Shown: positions 18,223 to 24,984 of the stretch, piece after piece
How the letters are laid out: the number at the start of each line of letters is the position of its first letter
Numbering within the stretch: the stretch's first letter is position 1
Assembly: GCF_003236305.1 (NCBI RefSeq)
Contig: NZ_POTX01000015.1
Location: 1-49,659 of the forward strand
Direction: 5' to 3'
DNA length: 49,659 bases
DNA from: Micromonospora endophytica
GTDB taxonomy: Bacteria; Actinomycetota; Actinomycetes; Mycobacteriales; Micromonosporaceae
The notes under the pieces: generated by a model
Database searches by the model: none
The model's input: the letters and a program-made list of their open reading frames with translations, nothing else
Told to the model about the DNA's origin: nothing
Translations under genes and position numbers: made by a program

Positions 18223-19323
18223 ATGGCCCCACTCGCACCGCCGGTCGCCGCGATCCGGCTCGCGGTCCGTCGTGCGCTGGCCGATCTGCCAGCGTACGGG
18301 CCGGTGCTTGTCGCCTGCTCCGGCGGGGCCGACTCACTCGCCCTGGCCGCGGCCGCCGCCTTCGTGGCCCCACGGGCCGGCCACACCGCCGGCCTGGTCA
18401 CCGTCGATCACGGGTTGCAGGCCGGGTCGGCCGGGCGGGCCGAGGCGGTGGCCCGGTGGGCGCAACGGGCCGGTCTCGCGTCCGTTGACGTGGTGCGGGT
18501 CGATGTCGCCGGCCGACCGGGCGGTCCCGAGGCGGCGGCCCGCGAGGCGCGCTACCAGGCCCTCACCGAGGTGGCCGGGCGGCACGGGGCGGTGGCGCTG
18601 CTGACCGGGCACACCCGCGACGACCAGGCCGAAACCGTGCTGCTGGCGCTGGCCCGAGGTGCCGGCCCGCGTGGGCTGGCCGGGATGCCCACCCGCCGGG
18701 ACCTGAATGGGGTGCCGCTGGTCCGGCCGCTTCTGGAGATCAGCCGCGGGCAGACCCGGGCGGCGTGCGTGGCCCTGGGACTGACGCCGTGGCAGGACCC
18801 GCACAACAGCGACCCTGCGTACGCCCGGTCCCGGATCCGCGCCGACGTGTTACCGGTGCTGGTCCAGGCCCTCGGGCCGGGGGTGCTGGACAATCTGGCC
18901 CGTACCGCCCGGCTGGCCGCGGCGGACAACCTCGCCCTGGACGAGTTGGCCGATGCGGCGCTGGCCGCGGCCCGACACCCTGAGGGTGGGCTGCTGGTCG
19001 AGTCTCTGGCCAACCTGCCTGCGGCGGTACGGACCCGGGTGCTACGCGCCTGGGCGCACGAGTTGGGTGCCGCGCCGGCCGCGCTGTCCCACCGGCACGT
19101 CACCGCGCTCGACACCCTTGTCACCGGCTGGCGGGGACAGGGGCCGGCGTACCTGCCCGGCGGGCTGCGGGTGCGCCGCAGCGCCGGCCGACTGCTCGCG
19201 GTACCGGCGGAGGACGAGGAGTGTGCGGGCGGGGCGGTGTCAGCCGGTCGGCGCGCGGTGGCGGAAGGTGCGGCGGTAGGCGTTCGGGGTGGTGCCGACC
19301 CGGCGGGTGAAGTGGTGCCGTAG
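18223..19323 (+). CDS. tilS: tRNA(Ile)-lysidine synthetase
   Basis: 366 aa. TilS converts C34 of the CAU-anticodon tRNA-Ile to lysidine, changing its decoding from AUG to AUA. The ATP-pyrophosphatase loop is SGGADS (residues 33-38), followed by TVDHGLQ, TGHTRDDQAET and GLTPWQDPHNSDPAYARSR, all family hallmarks. It begins 13 bp after the DUF2342 gene. The last 27 codons (19240-19323) run antisense into the coding region of the convergent GlxA-like regulator and read as low-complexity Gly/Ala/Val. The original C-terminus may have ended near RLLAVP, and the stop was perhaps lost when the neighbour arrived. Confidence 0.93.
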   Translation: MAPLAPPVAAIRLAVRRALADLPAYGPVLVACSGGADSLALAAAAAFVAPRAGHTAGLVTVDHGLQAGSAGRAEAVARWAQRAGLASVDVVRVDVAGRPGGPEAAAREARYQALTEVAGRHGAVALLTGHTRDDQAETVLLALARGAGPRGLAGMPTRRDLNGVPLVRPLLEISRGQTRAACVALGLTPWQDPHNSDPAYARSRIRADVLPVLVQALGPGVLDNLARTARLAAADNLALDELADAALAAARHPEGGLLVESLANLPAAVRTRVLRAWAHELGAAPAALSHRHVTALDTLVTGWRGQGPAYLPGGLRVRRSAGRLLAVPAEDEECAGGAVSAGRRAVAEGAAVGVRGGADPAGEVVP

Positions 19324-20202
19324 CCCGGCGGCGTCGCCGAAACCTGCCCGGTCGGCCACCGCCTCCACGGTCAACCCGGTCTCCTCCAGCAACCGGCGGG
19401 CGAGCAGGACCCGCTGGTTGGTCAGCCAGTCGTGCGGGGTGGTGCCGGTCTCCGCGCGGAAGCGCCGGGCGAACGTACGAGGTGACATGCCGGCCCGGGC
19501 GGCCAACTCGTCGACTGTGATCGGCCGGTCCAGCTGTCCCATCAACCACTCCAGCACCGGCTCCAGGGTGGGTGCCTCAGGTGCCTTCGGGATGGGCGCC
19601 TCGACGTACTGGGCCTGCCCGCCGTCGCGGTGCGGCGGCACCACCATCCGCCGGGCCAGTCGGGTGGCGATGGCCGAGCCGTGCTCCTGGCGTACCAGAT
19701 GCAGGCAGGCGTCGATGCCGGCGGCGGTGCCGGCACTCGTCAGCAGCCGGCCGTCCTGCACGTAGAGCGAGTTGCAGCGGACCCGGGCCTCGGGGTGCCG
19801 GCGCTGCAACTCGTCCACGTGCCGCCAGTGGGTGGTGCACTCCCGCCCGTCGAGCAGCCCCGCCTCGCCCAGCAGGTACGCGCCGGTGCACACGCTGAAC
19901 AGGTAGGCCCCCCGGTCGGCGGCCCGGCGCAGCGCGTCGTGCACCTCGGGTGGCGCGGTGGTGAAGCCCTCATGGGCGGGGACGGCCACCAGGTCCGCCT
20001 CCGCGACCGGGCCGAGGTCGGCGTTCGGCGTCACCTGGAAACCGGCGGAGGTGCGTACGCCGGCACCCCGTGGGCTACACACGTCGAAGCGGTACCCGGG
20101 CAGGCCGTCGGCGGTGCGGTCGGTGCCGAAGACCTCGGCGAGCACACCGAGTTCGAACGGGGCGACCCCGTCCAGGGCGAGCACGGCGACAGAGTGAAGC
20201 AT
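19240..20202 (-). CDS. GlxA/FtrA-type AraC-family transcriptional regulator
   Basis: 320 aa. The N-terminal half is a DJ-1/PfpI-like class I amidotransferase domain (VAVLALDGVAPFELGV, FSVCTGAYLLGEAGLLDG, TSAGTAAGIDACLH). The C-terminal 100 residues are an AraC DNA-binding domain with two helix-turn-helix units (ITVDELAARAGMSPRTFARR and the TVEAVADRAGFGDAAGLRHH region). The nucleophile-elbow Cys is present (SVCTG). Ligand and targets are unknown. The ATG at 20202 was chosen because the conserved domain starts there. It is oriented against tilS and hpt, which are normally close neighbours, so it looks inserted. Its 3' end overlaps tilS by 84 bp. Confidence 0.9.
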   Translation of the reverse strand: MLHSVAVLALDGVAPFELGVLAEVFGTDRTADGLPGYRFDVCSPRGAGVRTSAGFQVTPNADLGPVAEADLVAVPAHEGFTTAPPEVHDALRRAADRGAYLFSVCTGAYLLGEAGLLDGRECTTHWRHVDELQRRHPEARVRCNSLYVQDGRLLTSAGTAAGIDACLHLVRQEHGSAIATRLARRMVVPPHRDGGQAQYVEAPIPKAPEAPTLEPVLEWLMGQLDRPITVDELAARAGMSPRTFARRFRAETGTTPHDWLTNQRVLLARRLLEETGLTVEAVADRAGFGDAAGLRHHFTRRVGTTPNAYRRTFRHRAPTG

Positions 20203-20353
20203 GTGACGAGGGTAACCGCAGTGGTGGCGGGATTTCACGCACGGCTGGCATTTCTGCCACTGTCCGGGCGGTGATGCGGCGCGCAGACTTGCCTGGTCCG
20301 GTGCGCACCGGCGGCGACAAAAACCCAGCAATCATGCGAAAGCGAGCGCCGCC

Positions 20354-20491
20354 ATGGGATTCCTTTTTCTGCTGATCTTCCTCCTGCTCCTCACCTTCGC
20401 CTCCGCCGTCGGCTTGACCGCCGACAGCCGCGACTCGGCCGACTGGAAACCGTCAGACGGTGGTCGCCGGTGGCGATCCCGTCCGTCCTGA
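20354..20491 (+). CDS. Small single-span membrane protein
   Basis: 45 codons including no long polar start: MGFLFLLIFLLLLTFASAVG, one membrane helix, then a short basic tail (TADSRDSADWKPSDGGRRWR...). It lies between the divergent GlxA-like regulator and hpt. There is no strong ribosome binding site. The helix-plus-basic-tail pattern and clean stop suggest a real small protein, but no function can be assigned. Confidence 0.5.
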   Translation: MGFLFLLIFLLLLTFASAVGLTADSRDSADWKPSDGGRRWRSRPS

Positions 20492-20590
20492 GGTGATTGG
20501 TGCGCTTGGTCGGAATAATCCGGGCCGGGGTCGTCCAGAAAGGGGCGGCCCCGCCGACGGCTCACCGGGGCCGTACGGCAGGCTAGGGTC

Positions 20591-21166
20591 ATGGCTGACG
20601 GCTCCTGGTACGACGCCGACATCGACCACGTGATCATTTCCGAGGCGCAGATCCGCGAGAAGATCGCGGAGCTGGCCAAGCAGGTCTCCGCGGACTACGC
20701 GCACGTCTCCGACGGGCTGCTGCTCGTCTGTGTGCTCAAGGGCGCGGTCATGTTCATGGCCGACTTCGCCCGGGCGCTGGGCCGACAGGGGCCGCCCGCC
20801 GAGCTGGACTTCATGGCCATCTCGTCGTACGGGCAGGGCACCACCTCCTCCGGCGTGGTGCGCATCCTCAAGGACCTCGACCGGGACATCGCCGGCCGGC
20901 ACGTCGTCGTGGTGGAGGACATCGTCGACTCCGGGTTGACCCTCTCCTGGCTGCTTCGCTACCTGGAGTCCCGGTCGGCGGCCAGCGTCGAGGTGGTCGC
21001 GCTCTTCCGCAAGCCGGACGCGGTCAAGGTGCACGTGCCGGTCAGGTACGTCGGGTTCGACATCCCGACCGAGTTCGTCGTCGGTTACGGCCTCGACTTC
21101 GGCGAGCGCTACCGCGAGCTGCCCTACGTCGGCGTACTCAAGCCCGAGGTCTACGCCCGCTCCTGA
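20591..21166 (+). CDS. hpt: Hypoxanthine phosphoribosyltransferase
   Basis: 191 aa. Purine-salvage enzyme converting hypoxanthine or guanine plus PRPP to IMP or GMP. The PRPP-binding loop is VVVVEDIVDSGLT (residues ~105-117). LKGAVMF gives the pyrophosphate-binding cis peptide, and FDIPTEFVVGYGLDF the base-binding C-terminal segment. Start ATG with AGGGTC immediately upstream. It is followed after about 320 bp by ftsH, the usual actinobacterial tilS-hpt-ftsH order, here broken only by the regulator upstream. Confidence 0.96.
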   Translation: MADGSWYDADIDHVIISEAQIREKIAELAKQVSADYAHVSDGLLLVCVLKGAVMFMADFARALGRQGPPAELDFMAISSYGQGTTSSGVVRILKDLDRDIAGRHVVVVEDIVDSGLTLSWLLRYLESRSAASVEVVALFRKPDAVKVHVPVRYVGFDIPTEFVVGYGLDFGERYRELPYVGVLKPEVYARS

Positions 21167-21484
21167 CCTGCCCTTGTTACTTTCGGTGTGGTCGACATTC
21201 AGCCATCTCTCAGCCGATCGGGATAGCGTGGATCGCGGTGGTCAGGAGGTCTCCTCCCGGTCACGCCGGTTGAATCCCGGTTCGCCGTACGCGTAACTGC
21301 TGGGCTCGCCAGCTCACATCCGTTCCATACGGTGTACCGTCGAATGACCGTGGCGCGGCAGGTCCGCGCCTCGGGGTCAGGGCCGGCCCGCACGGCGGCT
21401 CCGGCAGCCGCTCCGGCGGCGACACCCACAGTCGGTCAGGACGTCGATCAGGAGGATGCGGGCGTCTCGGCGCTCGACAACAGC
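21167..21484 (+). promoter_or_regulatory. Leader/promoter region of ftsH
   Basis: 318 bp without an assigned gene. TACGGT (21328-21333) and TACCGT (21335-21340) are candidate -10 hexamers about 150 nt before the chosen ftsH start. The frame is open from an ATG at 21344 through to ftsH, so an N-terminally extended isoform of 47 more residues cannot be excluded. No convincing hairpin was seen. Confidence 0.4.
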
Positions 21485-23500
21485 ATGGAACGTACGCGTT
21501 TCTTCCGCCGACCGGTGTTCTGGGTCATCCTGGTCATCCTCGGCGCCGTCGTGCTCAGTCAGCTGTTCACCGGTGGTCCCAGCTACCACCGGGTGGACAC
21601 GTCCGTCGCGCTCGACCAGCTCAACAAGGGCGGCATCGAGAAGGTCGTCTTCCAGGACAAGGAACAGACGATCCAGCTCGAACTCGCCGAGGAGGCCGAG
21701 TTCGACAAGACCACCACGAAGCTGATCGAGGCCCAGTTCCCGTACGAGGTCGGCAACGAGGTCTGGAACCAGGTCCTCGACGCCAAGGCGAACAACCGGG
21801 TGACCGGACCGGCCGACACCGAGGTGTCGTCCGACAGCATCTGGGTCAGCCTGCTTGTCAACCTGCTTCCCATTGTGCTGCTCGTGCTGCTGCTGCTGTT
21901 CTTCATGTCGCAGATGCAGGGCGGCGGCTCCCGGGTGCTCAACTTCGGCAAGTCCAAGGCCAAGATGATCACCAAGGACACGCCGAAGACCACCTTCGCG
22001 GACGTCGCGGGCTCCGAGGAAGCGGTTGAGGAACTGCACGAGATCAAGGACTTCCTCCAGAACCCGGCGAAGTACCAGGCGCTCGGTGCCAAGATCCCCA
22101 AGGGTGTGCTGCTCTTCGGTCCGCCCGGTACCGGCAAGACCCTGCTCGCCCGCGCCGTCGCCGGTGAGGCCGGAGTGCCGTTCTACTCGATCTCCGGCTC
22201 GGACTTCGTGGAGATGTTCGTCGGTGTCGGCGCCAGCCGGGTTCGTGACCTGTTCGAGCAGGCCAAAACCAACGCACCCGCGATCGTCTTCGTCGACGAG
22301 ATCGACGCCGTCGGTCGACACCGAGGTGCCGGCATGGGCGGTGGCCACGACGAGCGTGAACAGACCCTCAACCAGCTGCTCGTCGAGATGGACGGCTTCG
22401 ACGTCAAGGGTGGGGTCATCCTCATCGCCGCCACCAACCGTCCCGACATCCTCGACCCGGCGCTGCTGCGGCCGGGCCGCTTCGACAGGCAGATCCCGGT
22501 CGACGCCCCCGACATGGAGGGCCGCAAGGCCATCCTGCGGGTGCACGCCAAGGGCAAGCCCTTCACCCCCGACGTCGACCTCGACTCGGTGGCGAAGCGG
22601 ACGCCGGGCTTCAGCGGTGCCGACCTGGCCAACGTGATCAACGAGGCTGCCCTGCTGACCGCCCGGAAGGACCAGCGGGCCATCAGCAACGACTCACTCG
22701 AGGAGTCGATCGACCGGGTGATCGCCGGCCCGCAGCGGCGTACCCGGGTGATGAGTGACCAGGAAAAGAAGATCACCGCGTACCACGAGGGTGGGCACGC
22801 GTTGGTCGCCTGGGCCCTGCCGCACGCCGCGCCGGTGCACAAGGTGACGATCCTGTCCCGGGGCCGCTCGCTGGGCCACACCCTGGTGCTGCCCACCGAG
22901 GACAAGTACACCCAGACCCGCGCGGAAATGGTCGACACCCTGGCGTACGCGCTGGGCGGGCGGGCCGCCGAGGAACTCGTCTTCCACGAGCCCACCACCG
23001 GTGCCGGCAACGACATCGAGAAGGCCACCGCACTGGCCCGGGCGATGATCACGCAGTACGGCATGAGTTCCAAGCTCGGTGCGATCAAGTACGGCACCAG
23101 CGGTGACGAGCCGTTCCTTGGCCGCAACATGGGCCACGAGCGGGACTACTCCGACGCCGTCGCCGCCGAGATCGACGGCGAGATGCGGGCGCTCATCGAG
23201 CTGGCCCACGACGAGGCCTGGGAGATCCTGGTCGAGTACCGGGACGTCCTGGACAACATCGTGCTCGAACTCATGGAGAAGGAAACCCTCTCCACCGCCG
23301 ACATGGCACGGATCTGCGCCCGGGTGGTGAAGCGCCCGCCGATGGCCCCCTACAACGGCTTCGGCAAGCGCCAGCCCTCCACCGAGCCGCCGGTGCTCAC
23401 CCCGGCCGAGAAGGAACGGCTCAAGGTGCAGGCCGAAGCGGACGGGGTCCAGGCCACCGTCGGCGGGGCCAACTCGAACAACTCGGACGGCCCACACTGA
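21485..23500 (+). CDS. ftsH: ATP-dependent zinc metalloprotease FtsH
   Basis: 671 aa, membrane-anchored AAA+ protease for quality control of membrane and short-lived proteins. Two N-terminal helices (residues ~11-28 and ~119-143) bracket an extracytoplasmic domain. AAA domain: Walker A GPPGTGKT (212-219), Walker [10 protein letters not shown], then the second region of homology with RPGRFDRQ. M41 protease: zinc motif HEGGH at 434-438, with the third ligand Asp in [11 protein letters not shown] start at [13 protein letters not shown], where homologues start, though no Shine-Dalgarno is visible there. The stop overlaps the apparent CTG start of folE. Confidence 0.95.
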   Translation: MERTRFFRRPVFWVILVILGAVVLSQLFTGGPSYHRVDTSVALDQLNKGGIEKVVFQDKEQTIQLELAEEAEFDKTTTKLIEAQFPYEVGNEVWNQVLDAKANNRVTGPADTEVSSDSIWVSLLVNLLPIVLLVLLLLFFMSQMQGGGSRVLNFGKSKAKMITKDTPKTTFADVAGSEEAVEELHEIKDFLQNPAKYQALGAKIPKGVLLFGPPGTGKTLLARAVAGEAGVPFYSISGSDFVEMFVGVGASRVRDLFEQAKTNAPAIVFVDEIDAVGRHRGAGMGGGHDEREQTLNQLLVEMDGFDVKGGVILIAATNRPDILDPALLRPGRFDRQIPVDAPDMEGRKAILRVHAKGKPFTPDVDLDSVAKRTPGFSGADLANVINEAALLTARKDQRAISNDSLEESIDRVIAGPQRRTRVMSDQEKKITAYHEGGHALVAWALPHAAPVHKVTILSRGRSLGHTLVLPTEDKYTQTRAEMVDTLAYALGGRAAEELVFHEPTTGAGNDIEKATALARAMITQYGMSSKLGAIKYGTSGDEPFLGRNMGHERDYSDAVAAEIDGEMRALIELAHDEAWEILVEYRDVLDNIVLELMEKETLSTADMARICARVVKRPPMAPYNGFGKRQPSTEPPVLTPAEKERLKVQAEADGVQATVGGANSNNSDGPH

Positions 23501-24198
23501 GCACCGACGACCCGGCGGCCAGCCCCACCCATCGAGGGCTGGCCGCCTCAGCTACCGAACCGGACGACGTCCTCGACTACATCGCCGCACGACTGGTCAA
23601 CGGCCGGCTGACCGGGCGACCGGTCGAGGACGCCATCGACCTCGCCCGGATCGAGAAAGCGGTCCGCGAGATCCTGATCGCGGTCGGCGAGAACCCGGAC
23701 CGCGACGGTCTCCAGCAGACCCCGGCCCGGGTCGCCCGAGCGTACGCCGAGCTCTTCGCCGGCCTTCGCGTCGACCCGGCCACCGTGCTCACCACCACGT
23801 TCGAGGCCAACCACGAGGAACTGGTGCTGGTCCGGGACATCGACGTGATGAGCCTCTGCGAGCACCACCTCCTGCCGTTCCGGGGAAGCGCCCACATCGG
23901 CTACATCCCTGGCCCGGATGGACGGATCACCGGTCTGTCCAAGCTGGCCCGGCTGGTCGAGGTCTTCGCTCGCCGTCCACAGGTGCAGGAGCGGCTCACC
24001 GTCCAGATCGCCGACCTGCTGATGGAACGGCTGTCACCCCGCGGCGTGGTGGTGGTGCTCGAATGCGAGCACATGTGCATGGCCATGCGCGGCATCCAGA
24101 AATCCGGCGCCAAAACGATCACCTCGGCGGTCCGGGGCACCCTCCAGCGAGACGCCAAGTCCCGCGCCGAGGCGATGGCACTCATCATTCCCCGCTGA
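23497..24198 (+). CDS. folE: GTP cyclohydrolase I with apparent CTG start
   Basis: 233 aa if read from CTG at 23497. It converts GTP to dihydroneopterin triphosphate, the first step of folate synthesis. Zinc ligands are in [10 protein letters not shown] (Cys121, His124) and LECEHMCM. The N-terminal helices, with [20 protein letters not shown] and [19 protein letters not shown], are complete. Between the ftsH stop and a GTG at 23785 there is no ATG, GTG or TTG in this frame, and starting at that GTG would delete 96 residues of conserved core. The CTG overlaps the ftsH stop as CTGA, mimicking the usual ATGA coupling, and gives an N-terminus (M)STDDPAA. So CTG initiation is the best reading; a sequence error is the alternative. 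Confidence 0.85.
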   Translation: MSTDDPAASPTHRGLAASATEPDDVLDYIAARLVNGRLTGRPVEDAIDLARIEKAVREILIAVGENPDRDGLQQTPARVARAYAELFAGLRVDPATVLTTTFEANHEELVLVRDIDVMSLCEHHLLPFRGSAHIGYIPGPDGRITGLSKLARLVEVFARRPQVQERLTVQIADLLMERLSPRGVVVVLECEHMCMAMRGIQKSGAKTITSAVRGTLQRDAKSRAEAMALIIPR

Positions 24199-24225
24199 GG
24201 AGCTGCCGGCTTCGTCAAGACCTGC

Positions 24226-24249
24226 GTGACGTCCCTGGCCGACCGTCAC
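24226..24249. terminator. Weak inverted repeat after folE
   Basis: GTGACG and CGTCAC flank a 12-nt loop in the 63-bp gap between the convergent folE and membrane-protein genes. There is no T-run, so at most a weak terminator. Confidence 0.25.
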
Positions 24250-24261
24250 ACCCTCGGGCGT

Positions 24262-24984
24262 TCACGCGCCGAGCATGGCCAGCACGATCCCGGCGGTGGC
24301 CAACACCGCCGGGATCAGGCAGGTAAGGGCCCCGAACCGGGGAGTCCGATCCACCCGATCCCCGTCCTGGGCCGGGAACAGCCGCCCCACCACGAGCCAG
24401 CCCACGCCGAAAGCGAGAGCCGGCGTCGGCAGCCCCACCACAAGTGCCAGGACCGTCACCGGGCTGTTGCCGGCCACCAGGTGCACCGCCACCAGGAGCA
24501 CCGGAAGAACCAGCCCCAACGGCCCGTACACCAGCAGATTGCGGGCCGCCGGCGGCCAGTGCGCCACCCGAGGCAGACCACGCGCGGCGAGCGTGTCGTC
24601 GGCACCCTGCGCCCACCGTCGGGCATCCCGCAGCGCCGCCAGCACCGCCGAGGGACCACCCGACATCGACCTGGTCGCCTCGGACAGCTCCGGCGGTGTC
24701 GGTGCCAGCGAGATCGCCGGTACGCCCAGCTCACTCAGCCGAGTCTGCTGCGAGGCCAACCGCGTGCGTACGGCAGTCAACTCCTCCCGGGCGGCCTGCA
24801 CCGTACGCGCCTGCTCGCTCGCGGCGGTCGCCGCGCCCCGGCGTACCCCATCCAGCTGACGCGCGGCGGCCAGGTACTCCGCCCACGCTGCCGGCACTGG
24901 ATTCTCCGTAGCTGCGGGCGGCGCGTCACCGGTTCGTTGCCGCCCCGGCCCGGCGCGGAGGGTTCGTGACTGCTCTCGCGTCAT
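24262..24984 (-). CDS. Coiled-coil membrane protein, partner of the pseudo-FtsK
   Basis: 240 aa, no family recognised. The N-terminal ~90 residues are Ala/Arg/Gln/Glu-rich with heptad character (SEQARTVQAAREELTAVRTR) and should form a coiled coil. The C-terminal ~100 residues carry about three membrane helices (LLVYGPLGLVLPVLLVAVHL, VTVLALVVGLPTPALAFGVG, CLIPAVLATAGIVLAML). The start overlaps the stop of the upstream FtsK-like gene by 4 bp, so the two are translated together and probably work together. Function unknown. Confidence 0.75.
   Translation of the reverse strand: MTREQSRTLRAGPGRQRTGDAPPAATENPVPAAWAEYLAAARQLDGVRRGAATAASEQARTVQAAREELTAVRTRLASQQTRLSELGVPAISLAPTPPELSEATRSMSGGPSAVLAALRDARRWAQGADDTLAARGLPRVAHWPPAARNLLVYGPLGLVLPVLLVAVHLVAGNSPVTVLALVVGLPTPALAFGVGWLVVGRLFPAQDGDRVDRTPRFGALTCLIPAVLATAGIVLAMLGA
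24286..24316. terminator. Perfect 13-bp hairpin at the island's 3' edge
   Basis: GATCCCGGCGGTG and its exact complement flank a 5-nt loop, inside the last ~18 codons of the minus-strand membrane protein gene and facing folE. There is no T-run, but the stem is strong and symmetrical and could stop transcripts from both directions. Codon constraint alone does not require the symmetry. Confidence 0.4.

Noticed and set aside
21332..21484. N-terminal extension of FtsH from a GTG at 21332 or ATG at 21344
   Set aside because: The stretch is Ala/Pro-rich and absent from the family pattern, which begins at MERTRFF; kept only as a possibility because the frame is open and -10-like hexamers lie nearby.
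23785..24198. GTG at 23785 as the start of folE
   Set aside because: It would delete 96 residues, including the conserved N-terminal helices of GTP cyclohydrolase I that are clearly encoded upstream in frame.
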